A stretch of 64,000 bases of DNA. It comes from CAYGWX01 sp964353855 [NCBI: uncultured bacterium]. Lineage in GTDB: Bacteria; Edwardsbacteria; CAYGWX01. The position numbers and the translations under genes are program-made. The stretch spans positions 1 to 64,000 of the forward strand of contig CAYGWX010000003.1 in assembly GCA_964353855.1 (NCBI GenBank). Direction: 5' to 3'. Positions 23,921 through 33,370 of this stretch are shown one piece after another. The first letter of the stretch is position 1. Each line of letters begins with the position of its first letter. The notes below the pieces were generated by a model. The model was not told the DNA's origin and made no database searches. It saw nothing but the letters and a program-made list of their open reading frames with translations.

Positions 23921-25012
23921 GTGGGTTTAGCACGGCGAAACGTTGAAGAGATAAGGCCTTATGTTCCGGGGAAACCCGTGGAAGAGGTCCGCAGGGAATT
24001 GGGTCTGTCCGGCAACATCATCAAGTTAGCGTCCAACGAGAATCCCCTGGGGCCCTCGCCCCTGGCGGTCAAGGCGATGCGGAAAGCGCTCAAGAGGACG
24101 CATTTCTATCCCGAGGACGGAGCCTATTACCTGACCCGGGCCCTGGCCCGGAGGCACGGCGTGGGCGAGGATCAGATCCTGATCGCCAACGGGTCCGTGG
24201 AAGTGATGTACTACATCACCACGGCATTCGCCAATCCCGGGGAAAGCGTCGCGATGAACGACCAGGCCTTCATCCTGTACCGGATCGTGACCAAGGTCGC
24301 GGACGCCCGGAGGATCGCCCCGCCCTTGAAAAACTACACCCATGACCTGGCGGCCATCGCCCTGGCCATCGAGCCGGACACCAAGGTCGTGTTCATCGCC
24401 AACCCCAACAATCCCACCGGGACGATGAACACCCAGGAGGAGGCCGAGGAGTTCATGGCCGTGGTCCCGCCGAACGTGATCGTGGTCTGGGACGAAGCCT
24501 ATCGGGAGTACATCGACCGGCCGGACTACCCGGACACCATGAGGTACATCCGGGAGGGACGGAACGTCATCATCCTGCGCACCTTCTCCAAGATCTTCGG
24601 GCTGGCCGGACTGAGGGTGGGCTACGCCATCGGCAAGCCGGAGATCATCGCGGCCCTGCGCAAGGTGCGGGTCCCTTTCAACGTGGCCACCCTGGGCCAG
24701 GAGGGCTGTCTGGCCGCCCTGGATGACGAGGCCCACCTCCAGCGAAGCAAGGCGATGAATGCCGAGGGGAGGGAGTTTCTCTACAAAGCCTTTGACCGCC
24801 TGGGTCTCTTCCACGTGCCGTCGGTGGCCAACTTCGTGTACGTGGATGTGGGGCGGGACTCCTTGCCCGTGTTCCAGGCCCTGCAGCGGGAGGGCGTCAT
24901 CATCCGGCCGATCAAGGAATACGATTTCCCCAACTCCTTCCGGGCCTCGGTGGGGACTCCCCGGCAGAACCGGAAGCTCATCCGGGCGCTCAAAAAGGTC
25001 CTCAAAGGTTGA
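23921..25012 (+). CDS. hisC: Histidinol-phosphate aminotransferase
   Basis: PLP class-I aminotransferase of histidine synthesis; homologues also transaminate aromatic amino acids. 363 residues from GTG 23921, chosen because AAGGAGGGGG lies directly upstream and the family's usual start (RRNVEEIRPYVPGKP) follows. The motif SNENPLGPSP is near 35 and the PLP lysine is K224 in TFSKIFGLAGLRVGYAIG. The stop overlaps the TTG of cmk. No other his gene is in the window, so a role in phenylalanine/tyrosine transamination is also possible. Confidence 0.9.
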   Translation: MGLARRNVEEIRPYVPGKPVEEVRRELGLSGNIIKLASNENPLGPSPLAVKAMRKALKRTHFYPEDGAYYLTRALARRHGVGEDQILIANGSVEVMYYITTAFANPGESVAMNDQAFILYRIVTKVADARRIAPPLKNYTHDLAAIALAIEPDTKVVFIANPNNPTGTMNTQEEAEEFMAVVPPNVIVVWDEAYREYIDRPDYPDTMRYIREGRNVIILRTFSKIFGLAGLRVGYAIGKPEIIAALRKVRVPFNVATLGQEGCLAALDDEAHLQRSKAMNAEGREFLYKAFDRLGLFHVPSVANFVYVDVGRDSLPVFQALQREGVIIRPIKEYDFPNSFRASVGTPRQNRKLIRALKKVLKG

Positions 25013-25683
25013 GCCTCAAGAAGGGGCTCGTCATCGCGATAGACGGGCCGGCAGGCTCCGGGAAAAGCACGACCGCGAGGCTCGTAGCACGAAAGTTAGG
25101 CTACACCTATCTCGACACCGGGGCGATGTACCGGGCCCTGGCCTGGAAAGCCCGCCGGGGCGGCGTACCCTGGGAGGACGGGAAACGGCTGGCCCGGCTG
25201 GCCAGGGGCCTCCCGATCCGGTTCGCGGAAAAAGAGGGCGTCCAGAAAGTCTTCCTCGGACGGACGGATGTCACCGAAGCCATAAGGACCCCGGAGATGG
25301 ACCAGGGATCCTCGCAGATCTCCGTTTTCCCGGAAGTCCGACGGGAGCTGGTCGCCATCCAACGGCGCCTGGGCTCCCAGGGGAGGGTCGTGGTGGAGGG
25401 ACGGGATACGACCAGCGTCGTCTTCCCCAGGGCGGATGTGAAAGTCTTCCTGACCGCGACCTTGAGGGAAAGGGCTCAGCGCAGGATGAAGGAACGGCCG
25501 GGTTTTTCTCTCTCCCGGCATGAACGGGACCTCCGGGAAAGGGACCGGCGGGACCGCGGACGGGCCTCGAGCCCGCTGACCAAAGTCCCGGACGCCCTGG
25601 AAGTGGACACCTCCCGTCTTACGATTCACCAGCAGGTCAAACGCATCCTCCGCGAGGCGCCGGGCAGGCCTGATGCCCCATGA
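25009..25683 (+). CDS. cmk: Cytidylate kinase
   Basis: Phosphorylates CMP and dCMP with ATP. 224 residues. The P-loop is IDGPAGSGKSTTA at about 10-22, the LDTGAMYRA substrate motif near 35, and VVEGRDTTSVVFP near 127. TTG start at 25009 overlaps the hisC stop; no better start is present. cmk-plsC-rpsA is a widespread gene order, supporting the call. Confidence 0.93.
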   Translation: MSLKKGLVIAIDGPAGSGKSTTARLVARKLGYTYLDTGAMYRALAWKARRGGVPWEDGKRLARLARGLPIRFAEKEGVQKVFLGRTDVTEAIRTPEMDQGSSQISVFPEVRRELVAIQRRLGSQGRVVVEGRDTTSVVFPRADVKVFLTATLRERAQRRMKERPGFSLSRHERDLRERDRRDRGRASSPLTKVPDALEVDTSRLTIHQQVKRILREAPGRPDAP

Positions 25684-26291
25684 GGTTTTTCTGGTGGATC
25701 TCCTGGAACCTTGTGAATCTCCTGGCGAGGATCCTGTTCGGATTCCGGGTCTATGGCCGGGAGCATATCCCCAGGGAGGGCGGAGTCATTCTGGCTGCGA
25801 ACCACCGGGGGAATCTGGATCCGCCCCTCGTGGGCGCGGCAGCCCCGAGGGAGGTTCACTTCATCGCCAAGGAAGGGCTCTTTCGGGTGAGCCGGTTCTT
25901 CACCTGGCTCATCACGACCTTCAACGCGATCCCCCTGCGCCGGGAGGGGGGAGACCACCAGGCCATCAAAGCCTTCTCCCGGTTGCTGCGGGAGGGAAAG
26001 GCCGTGGTCATATTCCCGGAGGGAACGCGGAGCAAAAGCGGGGTCATGCTTCCGGCCAAGATGGGGGTGGGTTATCTGGCTCTCTCCACGGGGTCCGCGG
26101 TGGTGCCTACGAGCATCGCGGGCACTGATCGCAAGCTCGGGGACCTGCTCCTGAAGCGGGCGAGGATCGTCGTTCGCTTCGCCCCGCCCTTGAGTGACTT
26201 CCACAACTATCCGGTTGAAAAAGAGGGGTATCGTCAATTGAGCGAGGAGGTGATTCGGAAAATCTCAGATCTGCAGGCCGGCAACCCGTAA
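25680..26291 (+). CDS. plsC: 1-acyl-sn-glycerol-3-phosphate acyltransferase
   Basis: Adds the second acyl chain to lysophosphatidic acid at the inner membrane. 203 residues, on the short side. The catalytic H-x4-D is ANHRGNLDPP near 40, and the second motif FPEGTRSKSG is near 115. One N-terminal hydrophobic segment. ATG overlaps the cmk stop. PlsX, which feeds the first acylation, is at 45895; PlsY is not in the window. Confidence 0.92.
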   Translation: MRFFWWISWNLVNLLARILFGFRVYGREHIPREGGVILAANHRGNLDPPLVGAAAPREVHFIAKEGLFRVSRFFTWLITTFNAIPLRREGGDHQAIKAFSRLLREGKAVVIFPEGTRSKSGVMLPAKMGVGYLALSTGSAVVPTSIAGTDRKLGDLLLKRARIVVRFAPPLSDFHNYPVEKEGYRQLSEEVIRKISDLQAGNP

Positions 26292-26354
26292 CCTTTCACC
26301 GTTCCCCTGCGGGGAACGCATTCCAACAAACCAAGGAGGATAAACTTAACCGTC

Positions 26355-28145
26355 ATGTCAAACCCAACCGAAGACAAAGAAACTAAACCCCAAGGAGGTG
26401 AACTCCCGAACCAGGACGTTGCTAATGCTTCTCCGGGCGAGGAGAAACCCGATTCCGCCATGGTGGAGAAGGAAGAATTCGCCCAGCTTTACGCCGAAAG
26501 CCTGAAGAACATCACCGAAGGTGAGGTGATCAAGGGCAAAGTCATGGCCCTGACGTCCACGGACGTGATCGTGGACATCGGGTTCAAATCTGACGGCATG
26601 ATCCCACTAATCGAGTTCCCCGTAGCCGAGCGGCCCGAAGTGGGACAGGAGATCGACGTCTACCTGGAGTCCATCGAGAACCAGGACGGCCAGGTCGTCC
26701 TGTCCAAGGAGAAAGCGGACTTTCTCAAGGTCTGGGACACGATCAAGGAGAACTTCGACACCCAGGCCGTGCTCAGTGGAAAGATCCTGCGCAAGATCAA
26801 GGGCGGGCTGGTCGTGGACCTCCTGGGAGTCGAGGCCTTCCTCCCCGGGTCGCAGATCGGGCTGCGCAAGATCATGGACATGGATTCCCTGGTGGGACAG
26901 GCCCTGGCCGTCAAGATCATCAAGCTCAACAAGCGCCGCCGCAACATCGTTATCTCCCACCGCATCGTCCTGGAGGAACAGAGGGAGAAACAGCGCGGGG
27001 TGCTGGTCGCGGATCTGGACAAAGGGCAGGTGCGGGAGGGCGTGGTGAAAAACATCACGGACTTCGGAGCTTTCATCGACCTGGGCGGGATCGACGGCCT
27101 CCTGCACATCACGGACATGTCCTGGGGACGCACCAGCCATCCCTCGGAGATCGTTTCCATCGGGGACCGGATGAAGGTGAAGATCCTGGAGTTCGACCGC
27201 GAGCGTCAGCGGGTGTCCCTGGGGCTTAAACAGCTTACCCCCCATCCCTGGGAAAACATCGAGACCAATTACCCGGTGGGGACCAAGGCGCGGGGAAAGA
27301 TCGTGTCGATTACGAACTATGGAGCGTTCGTGGAACTGGAGAAGGGGGTGGAGGGACTCATCCATATCTCGGAGATGTCCTGGACCCGGGCGGTGAAGCA
27401 CCCCTCCAAGATCGTGGCCATAGGGGACTCCGTGGAGGTGGCGGTCCTCAAGGTGGACAAGGAGAACGAGAAGATCTCCCTGGGGCTGAAACAGCTGGAG
27501 CCGGATCCCTGGCTCTCCACCGAGGAGCGCTATCCCATCGGGTCACGGGTGACCGGGCGGGTGAGGAACATCGCCAACTTCGGGGTGTTCGTGGAACTGG
27601 AGGAGGGGGTGGACGGGCTGGTCCACATCTCGGACCTCACCTGGATTCGGAGAGTAAAGCATCCCGCAGAGATCGTTAAGAAGGGCGATCAGGTCGAGGT
27701 GGTAGTCCTGAACATCGACAAGGAGGGAAGGCGGATCTCCCTGGGTCTGAAACAGGCCCGCCCGAATCCCTGGGAGAAGGTCGACAAGCTGTTCCCGATG
27801 AACAAAATCCTGGAGGCCAAGGTGACCAGCGCCAGCGAACGCGGCCTCAACGTGGATCTGCCCGAGGGCCTGGAGGGATATATCCCCTCGAGCGAGGCGG
27901 AACGGGAAGAGGGAAAGAAGCTGGACCAGACCTTCCCGGTTGGGACCCCGATCAAGGTGAAGGTCCTGCGGACAGACCCGGCTAACCTCCGGGTGGTCCT
28001 TTCGCAGAAGGCTTGCTCGGAAGAGGCCAAGGAGGGGGGCGAGGCCACCCCGTTCATCGCCGAGCCACAGCAGCCCGTCACCCCCGTCGGGGAAGTGACC
28101 AAGGTCCCGGAGCCAGAAACTCCCCAACCCGAAGCTGAAAATTAA
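26355..28145 (+). CDS. rpsA: Ribosomal protein S1
   Basis: mRNA-binding protein of the 30S subunit. 596 residues with six S1 domains, beginning near 55, 140, 225, 310, 395 and 480. Domains 3-5 have the clean GAF-VEL..G-GL-HIS pattern, while domains 1, 2 and 6 are diverged. An acidic, disordered N-terminal region of about 50 residues and a Pro/Glu-rich tail flank them. ATG at 26355, with AAGGAGGA 17 bases upstream. The leader is only 63 bases. Strong terminator downstream. Confidence 0.95.
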   Translation: MSNPTEDKETKPQGGELPNQDVANASPGEEKPDSAMVEKEEFAQLYAESLKNITEGEVIKGKVMALTSTDVIVDIGFKSDGMIPLIEFPVAERPEVGQEIDVYLESIENQDGQVVLSKEKADFLKVWDTIKENFDTQAVLSGKILRKIKGGLVVDLLGVEAFLPGSQIGLRKIMDMDSLVGQALAVKIIKLNKRRRNIVISHRIVLEEQREKQRGVLVADLDKGQVREGVVKNITDFGAFIDLGGIDGLLHITDMSWGRTSHPSEIVSIGDRMKVKILEFDRERQRVSLGLKQLTPHPWENIETNYPVGTKARGKIVSITNYGAFVELEKGVEGLIHISEMSWTRAVKHPSKIVAIGDSVEVAVLKVDKENEKISLGLKQLEPDPWLSTEERYPIGSRVTGRVRNIANFGVFVELEEGVDGLVHISDLTWIRRVKHPAEIVKKGDQVEVVVLNIDKEGRRISLGLKQARPNPWEKVDKLFPMNKILEAKVTSASERGLNVDLPEGLEGYIPSSEAEREEGKKLDQTFPVGTPIKVKVLRTDPANLRVVLSQKACSEEAKEGGEATPFIAEPQQPVTPVGEVTKVPEPETPQPEAEN

Positions 28146-28160
28146 GGGATCGGAAGATGA

Positions 28161-28197
28161 AGAGGGCCGATCCTTGTTGTCGGCCCTCTTTTCTTTG
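28161..28197 (+). terminator. Rho-independent terminator after rpsA
   Basis: Perfect 10-bp stem AGAGGGCCGA (28161-28170) with TCGGCCCTCT (28180-28189), followed by TTTCTTT. The mtaB ATG lies only a few bases beyond it. Confidence 0.9.
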
Positions 28198-28201
28198 AGC
28201 C

Positions 28202-29470
28202 ATGAGAATCCATTTCATCACCCTGGGCTGCAAGACCAACCAGTACGATAGCGAGGTGATGAGGGAGAGCTTAGTCCGTTCAGGCCACGCGGTCACGGAG
28301 AGCGACGAGGCCTGTGATGCGGTGGTGGTGAATGCCTGCGCCGTAACGGCATCGGCTTGTGCCCAGGCCAGGCAGATCGTCCGGAGATTCACCCAAAACC
28401 CTCGAAAACCTTTCCTGGCCGTGGTGGGTTGTTACCCCCAAACGTATCCCTTGGACCTTGGTGAAATAGCGGGAGTGGATTTAATCCTCGGGACGGCTGA
28501 GAAATACCAACTGGGTGAGTACCTGGAAAAGGGGACCAAGGGAATCTTTGCTTCGGACTTACTCACCTCAACGACATTTTCCGAGGTACCTATCGACGGG
28601 CATCATAGCCACACCCGGGCATTCCTAAAAATCCAGGAGGGCTGCGACCAGGAATGCGCCTATTGCGTCGTGCCCAGAGCGAGGGGAACGTCGAGGAACA
28701 GAGACCTCTTTTCGATCGTGGAGGAGGCCAAGCGGCTTGCTTCCCGAGGCTACCTGGAAGTCGTTTTGACAGGGACACACCTTGAGGAGGACCCCCTTTT
28801 TCAGGTTCTCGTAGCCCTGGAATCTGTGGAGGGGTTAAAGCGGATAAGGGTCAGTTCATTGGATCCAAACGAAGTGTCGGAAAGACTTTTGAAAAGAATG
28901 GCTGCTTCAAATAGCGTGGCTCGGCACCTCCATATCGCCGTGCAAAGCGGTGACGACCGGATCCTGGCCAGTATGAAACGACCCTACCGAGCACAGGATG
29001 TTCACCGGACCTTAGTCCGGGTAAAAAGCGTCCTGGGAGAAGGGGTTGGGTTGGGAACGGATGTTCTCGTGGGATTCCCGGGAGAGGACGAAGAAGCCTT
29101 CGAGAACACCTTTCATTTGATCCAAGAGTTCCCTTTTACTTACCTTCACCTTTTCCCTTTCTCTCCGCGCCCGGGAACCGAGGCGGCCGCTATGAAGCCC
29201 CCAGTGTCTCAGGCCAAGGTCAAGGAAAGGCTTGCGGCTTTGAAAAGGTTGGGCGAGGCGAAGAAAAAAGTCTTCCAGGAATATTTTCTCGGACGAACCC
29301 TGGAAACCCTGGTAGAGAACCGAAAGGAGACGAGGGCTCATTACCTGACCGGGCTTACCGGGAATTACCTGAGGATAGGGTTCGAGGGCGGAGAGGAAAT
29401 GAAAGGAAAGCTCATTAATGTTGAAATCACGGAGATCGCAGGAACCGCGTTAAGAGGCAGACCGGTTTGA
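28202..29470 (+). CDS. mtaB: tRNA (t6A37) methylthiotransferase MtaB
   Basis: Radical-SAM enzyme adding a methylthio group to t6A at position 37 of ANN-decoding tRNAs. 422 residues. The N-terminal cluster-binding domain has Cys in GCKTNQYDS (residue 11), NACAVTASA and VVGCYPQ. The radical-SAM cluster is C148-x3-C152-x2-C155. A C-terminal TRAM-like domain lies about 365-422. The short KTNQ-type first motif marks MtaB rather than MiaB. The ATG has no clear ribosome site because it lies just after the rpsA terminator. polA begins four bases after the stop. Confidence 0.9.
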   Translation: MRIHFITLGCKTNQYDSEVMRESLVRSGHAVTESDEACDAVVVNACAVTASACAQARQIVRRFTQNPRKPFLAVVGCYPQTYPLDLGEIAGVDLILGTAEKYQLGEYLEKGTKGIFASDLLTSTTFSEVPIDGHHSHTRAFLKIQEGCDQECAYCVVPRARGTSRNRDLFSIVEEAKRLASRGYLEVVLTGTHLEEDPLFQVLVALESVEGLKRIRVSSLDPNEVSERLLKRMAASNSVARHLHIAVQSGDDRILASMKRPYRAQDVHRTLVRVKSVLGEGVGLGTDVLVGFPGEDEEAFENTFHLIQEFPFTYLHLFPFSPRPGTEAAAMKPPVSQAKVKERLAALKRLGEAKKKVFQEYFLGRTLETLVENRKETRAHYLTGLTGNYLRIGFEGGEEMKGKLINVEITEIAGTALRGRPV

Positions 29471-29474
29471 ACCC

Positions 29475-32156
29475 ATGAAAAGGCTTTTCCTGATAGATGG
29501 CTCAGCCTTAGCGTATCGGGCCCATTTCGCCTTTGCCAAAAATCCCCTGCGGAACTCCCGGGGGGAGGACACGAGCGCGGCCTTCGGCGTTACGTCAGCC
29601 ATTCTGCGTCTCATGAAGGAGCACCATCCAGACTTAATCGCCGTTTCGTTCGACACCCCCAAGCCCACCTTCCGCCATGAACGTTTCGAGGCCTACAAGG
29701 CCAAGCGCCGACCCATGCCTAAGGAGATGGTCCTGGAGATGCCCTTGATCAAGGAGATCCTGGGATTGCTCGGGCTGAGCGTGGTGGAGATGGAGGGGTA
29801 CGAGGCCGATGACGTCTTGGCGACCCTGGCCAAGCAGGGCGAGGAAAAGGGTTACGAAACAGTCATCGTCAGCGGGGACAAGGATTTCCTTCAATTGGTC
29901 AGCGACCGGATAAAAGTGCTGAAGCCAAGGGTGGCGGGAGGAGAGGAAGTCCTCTACGACCTCTCCAATGTTCAGGAGAGATTCGGCGTTCCGCCCGAGC
30001 AGGTCGTGGAGGTCATGGGCCTCGCCGGGGACTCCACGGACAACGTCCCCGGAGTTCCCGGGGTGGGGGAAAAGACGGCCCTGGAGCTGATCAAACAGTT
30101 CGGGAGCGTGGAAAACATCCTGGCCAATGCCGGGCAGATCGCCAAAAAGTCTTTAAGGGAAAAGATCCTCGATCATGTGGACCTGGCCAGAATGTCCCGG
30201 GAGCTTGTGGCCCTGCGCACGGACTGCCCCGTAGTTGTGCAACTCGAGGAACTTAAGCCGAAAGATCCTGACAAGGAAAAGGTGGCCTCCCTTTTCAAAC
30301 GCATGGAGTTTCTGTCCCTTCTGCATGACGTTCGTGGGGAGAATGTCGAAGGGGATCAGCCGGGGACCTATAAGACTCTGGATTCGCTGGAAGGCTTAAT
30401 AGCGCTGGTCGAAGAGATCCGGAAGACCGGAGAAGTTGTGATCGACCTGGAAACGACGGGGACAGACCCGATCACGTCCGAAATCGTGGGCATCTCGTTG
30501 GCCGTGAAGGCTAAGGAGGCCTATTATATTCCAGTGGCCCATGCTGCGGGGAAGAACTTGGAATGGGGCCTGGCCAAATCACACCTGAAACCCATCCTTG
30601 AGGAGGAAGGAATCGCCAAGGTGGGGCAGAACATCAAGTACGACCTGGCGGTGCTCCGGGAGGCAGGGATCGACATGAAGGGAATCACCTTTGATACGAT
30701 GGTCGCCTCATACCTCCTTGACCCCTCGAGACGAGCGAACAATTTAAACAGCATGGCCCTGGAGTTCCTAGGCCACCGGATGATCACCTACGAGGAGGTC
30801 ACGGGGAAAGGGAAGCTGCAAATGAGCTTCGCCAACGTTTCGATCGTCAAGGCCACGGAATATTCCGGGGAGGATGCCGATTACACCTTGAGGCTCAAGG
30901 AACTCTTCGAGCCTCAGCTTAAGGAGAAGGAACTACGATCCCTTTTTCAGAATGTCGAAATGCCTCTGGTTTCGGTGTTGGCCACGATGGAGCGGAGCGG
31001 AGTGGCGATCGACAGGGATTTCTTCCGGGGCATGTCCAGGGACATCGAGAAAGTGCTGGATCGGCTGGAAAAGGAAATCCATGCTCTGGCCGGGGAGACG
31101 TTCAACATCAACTCGCCGAAACAGCTCTCCGAGATCCTTTTCACCAAACTGAAGTTAGGTAAGGCCAGGAGGACCAAGAGCGGCAGCTATTCCACGGATG
31201 TAGACGTGCTGGAGCGCCTGGGCAGGGAGCACGAGCTGCCCCGAAAGCTCCTGGATTACCGGGCACTTTTCAAGCTGAAGGCCACCTACGTGGACGCCCT
31301 GATCGGGATGATCAATTCAAGGACCCAGAGGATACACACCTCATTCAACCAAACCGTTGCCGAGACCGGACGGCTCTCCTCCAGCGAGCCGAATCTTCAG
31401 AACATCCCCATTCGTCACGAATATGCGCGGGAGATTCGCAAGGGGTTCATCGCCGATAAGGGCAATGTGATCCTCTCAGGGGATTATTCCCAGATCGAAT
31501 TGCGTCTGGTGGCCCATCTTTCCAAGGACGAAAATCTCAGAGAGGCTTTCGCCAGGGATGAGGACGTACATACAGCGACGGCCAGCAAAGTTTTCGGCCT
31601 CAAACCGGAAGAGGTTTCGCCGGACTTCAGGCGGCGTGCCAAGGCTATCAACTTCGGGATCATTTACGGGATGGGTCCTTACGGCCTCTCCGAGGCCCTG
31701 GGGATCAGCCAGGAAGAGGCCGCTGCCTTCATCGCCTCTTACTTCCTTCAGTATCCCAAGATCAAGACCTGGATCGACCGCACGATCGAAGAAGCCAGGA
31801 ACAGGGGTTACGTGACTACGCTTCTATCCAGGAGGAGGTACCTGCTCGAAATCGGCTCGGACAACCATCAGCGGAGGAGTTTCGCTGAAAGAGCGGCGAT
31901 CAACACTCCCATACAGGGGACCGCCGCGGACCTCATTAAGATGGCGATGATTGCAATCCAAAAGCGTATCGAAGGATCTCTGTTGAGGACCAGGATGATC
32001 ATCCAAGTACACGACGAGCTGGTTTTCGAGGTGCCTGACGCGGAGAGGGAATCCGTCCGGGACATGGTAAAGGAAGAGATGGAGGGAACCCTCAGTCTGG
32101 ATGTTCCAATCAAAGTGGAGGTGGGAGAAGGACGTAACTGGTATGAGGCTCATTAA
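29475..32156 (+). CDS. polA: DNA polymerase I
   Basis: Repair and Okazaki-fragment polymerase of 893 residues. Domains in order: 5'-nuclease 1-290 (FDTPKPTFRHE and VSGDKDFLQL visible), 3'-5' exonuclease about 310-480, and polymerase about 530-893 with SGDYSQIELRLVAHLS near 668, FGIIYGMGPYGLSEALG near 727 and VHDELVFEVP near 850. Unlike many bacterial PolA proteins the proofreading domain looks intact: IDLETTGTD (near 322), GQNIKYDLAVL and the DADYTLRL region keep the acidic residues. Tightly linked to mtaB. Confidence 0.96.
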   Translation: MKRLFLIDGSALAYRAHFAFAKNPLRNSRGEDTSAAFGVTSAILRLMKEHHPDLIAVSFDTPKPTFRHERFEAYKAKRRPMPKEMVLEMPLIKEILGLLGLSVVEMEGYEADDVLATLAKQGEEKGYETVIVSGDKDFLQLVSDRIKVLKPRVAGGEEVLYDLSNVQERFGVPPEQVVEVMGLAGDSTDNVPGVPGVGEKTALELIKQFGSVENILANAGQIAKKSLREKILDHVDLARMSRELVALRTDCPVVVQLEELKPKDPDKEKVASLFKRMEFLSLLHDVRGENVEGDQPGTYKTLDSLEGLIALVEEIRKTGEVVIDLETTGTDPITSEIVGISLAVKAKEAYYIPVAHAAGKNLEWGLAKSHLKPILEEEGIAKVGQNIKYDLAVLREAGIDMKGITFDTMVASYLLDPSRRANNLNSMALEFLGHRMITYEEVTGKGKLQMSFANVSIVKATEYSGEDADYTLRLKELFEPQLKEKELRSLFQNVEMPLVSVLATMERSGVAIDRDFFRGMSRDIEKVLDRLEKEIHALAGETFNINSPKQLSEILFTKLKLGKARRTKSGSYSTDVDVLERLGREHELPRKLLDYRALFKLKATYVDALIGMINSRTQRIHTSFNQTVAETGRLSSSEPNLQNIPIRHEYAREIRKGFIADKGNVILSGDYSQIELRLVAHLSKDENLREAFARDEDVHTATASKVFGLKPEEVSPDFRRRAKAINFGIIYGMGPYGLSEALGISQEEAAAFIASYFLQYPKIKTWIDRTIEEARNRGYVTTLLSRRRYLLEIGSDNHQRRSFAERAAINTPIQGTAADLIKMAMIAIQKRIEGSLLRTRMIIQVHDELVFEVPDAERESVRDMVKEEMEGTLSLDVPIKVEVGEGRNWYEAH

Positions 32157-32171
32157 AGTCCTATTTTCTGT

Positions 32172-32200
32172 TTGCAAATCCAAGCTGGATAAATTATAAT
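32172..32200 (+). promoter_or_regulatory. Promoter for the response-regulator gene
   Basis: TTGCAA (32172-32177), a 17-base spacer and TATAAT (32195-32200), 86 bases before the ATG. Confidence 0.65.
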
Positions 32201-32286
32201 ATCCTTGAGTAAGGATTTTCGAGAAGTCGCTCCCGATTCTACAGGAAACACAGAACCTCCAATTCCTTGAGAAAGAGGGATAAGCC

Positions 32287-33024
32287 ATGTATGCCGACGA
32301 CGATGGATGCCGAAAGGATGGCCGAAATACATCCACCCCGGGGAAGAACATGAAACCTCAGTTTGCTCAAGGAGAATATACGATCCTGGTGGTGGACGAC
32401 GAGCCCCTGGTTCTACAAGTCCTGGAAAGGGAACTCGCTCAGGCCGGATACCGTGTCGTAACGGCCCGCGATGGGCAGGAAGCGATCCGCAAACTTTATC
32501 TAGACCCTGTCTGGGGCCAGGACAAATTCCCCAACTTGATCATATCTGACGTAATGATGCCCGGGATAGATGGGTTTCATTTCTGCGATAAGGTCAAGCA
32601 GAACCCCAAGACGCGGAGCATCCCGTTCATCTTCCTTTCGGCCAAGGGAGGCGTCGCGCACAAGGTCTCTGGGTTCGCTTTGGGATGCCAGCGCTACCTG
32701 GTCAAGCCCTGGACGAAGGATATGCTTCTTAAGACCGTTGATTTGAGGCTCAAGGATGCTTCCCAGGCACGGGAAATATTCGGACAACGTCCGAAGGTCA
32801 TGAATGGAAGCCTAAAAAGCGTGAACATCTTCAGCCTCATGGAACTGTTCTTCGTGGGGCGATGGACCGGAAAGCTTCATGTATCAAGAGACAACGACAT
32901 CGGTTGCCTCCAGTTTCACAACGCGGATATCACTGGGGTCAGCTTCAAAGGCCTCTCTGGCGAGGACGCCCTCGAAGCCATCCTGGGTCTTACCGACGGG
33001 CAATTTGCCATCGAGAGAGATTGA
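32287..33024 (+). CDS. Response regulator with C-terminal DUF4388 (PATAN-type) domain
   Basis: Signal-transduction protein of 245 residues. A receiver domain covers about 30-155: acidic pair DDE in VVDDEPLVLQVL, phospho-acceptor D88 in ISDVMMPGIDG, conserved S/A in LSAKGG, and K in LVKPWT. From about 170 a DUF4388-like domain follows (GSLKSVNIFSLMELFF, TGKLHV, IGCLQFHNADITGV), typical of myxobacteria-like and deltaproteobacterial regulators. It has no DNA-binding domain, so output is probably protein-protein. About 25 extra residues precede the receiver. No histidine kinase is adjacent. Monocistronic, with its own promoter and terminator. Confidence 0.85.
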   Translation: MYADDDGCRKDGRNTSTPGKNMKPQFAQGEYTILVVDDEPLVLQVLERELAQAGYRVVTARDGQEAIRKLYLDPVWGQDKFPNLIISDVMMPGIDGFHFCDKVKQNPKTRSIPFIFLSAKGGVAHKVSGFALGCQRYLVKPWTKDMLLKTVDLRLKDASQAREIFGQRPKVMNGSLKSVNIFSLMELFFVGRWTGKLHVSRDNDIGCLQFHNADITGVSFKGLSGEDALEAILGLTDGQFAIERD

Positions 33025-33057
33025 ACAAATAGGAAACTTAGTCTCAAAAAAATCATT

Positions 33058-33084
33058 AAAGGCGGGAAAACCCCGCCTTTTTCT
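33058..33084 (+). terminator. Rho-independent terminator after the response regulator
   Basis: AAAGGCGGG (33058-33066) pairs with CCCGCCTTT (33072-33080) around AAAAC, followed by TTCTTT. Confidence 0.9.
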
Positions 33085-33131
33085 TTAACAACCTATCGAT
33101 CCATGTTAACGGCCGACACACTCTAAACCGC

Positions 33132-33161
33132 TTGATTTTTTAGCGTCCGGTGTGTTAAAAT
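33132..33161 (+). promoter_or_regulatory. Possible promoter of the aldehyde dehydrogenase operon
   Basis: TTGATT (33132-33137) and TAAAAT (33156-33161), spacer 18. This is the best candidate in the gap 33085-33370, which holds no gene. It would give a leader of about 200 bases that includes the hairpin at 33263. Confidence 0.4.
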
Positions 33162-33262
33162 ATATTCATCTGAACCCGTCATGACAGGAAGAAAACCCAA
33201 TCTCCTCCCTTGCCTGAAATGAACCATTTGAGATACAATTATCAATAGGAATGGAATTAAGG

Positions 33263-33298
33263 TGCGATTTTCGAACCTTATAGAAAATCGCATTCTTT
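33263..33298 (+). promoter_or_regulatory. Attenuator-like hairpin upstream of the catabolic operon
   Basis: TGCGATTTTC (33263-33272) pairs perfectly with GAAAATCGCA (33283-33292) over a 10-base loop, followed by TTCTTT. It is placed between the possible promoter and the start codon at 33371, so it could be a conditional terminator in the leader or a barrier to upstream transcripts. Confidence 0.45.
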
Positions 33299-33370
33299 GC
33301 ACTTAGAGAGTACTTTTGTTTTTTTAAAAGAAGTTTAACTAATCTTCATAACACCGAGGGAGGAATAGGG

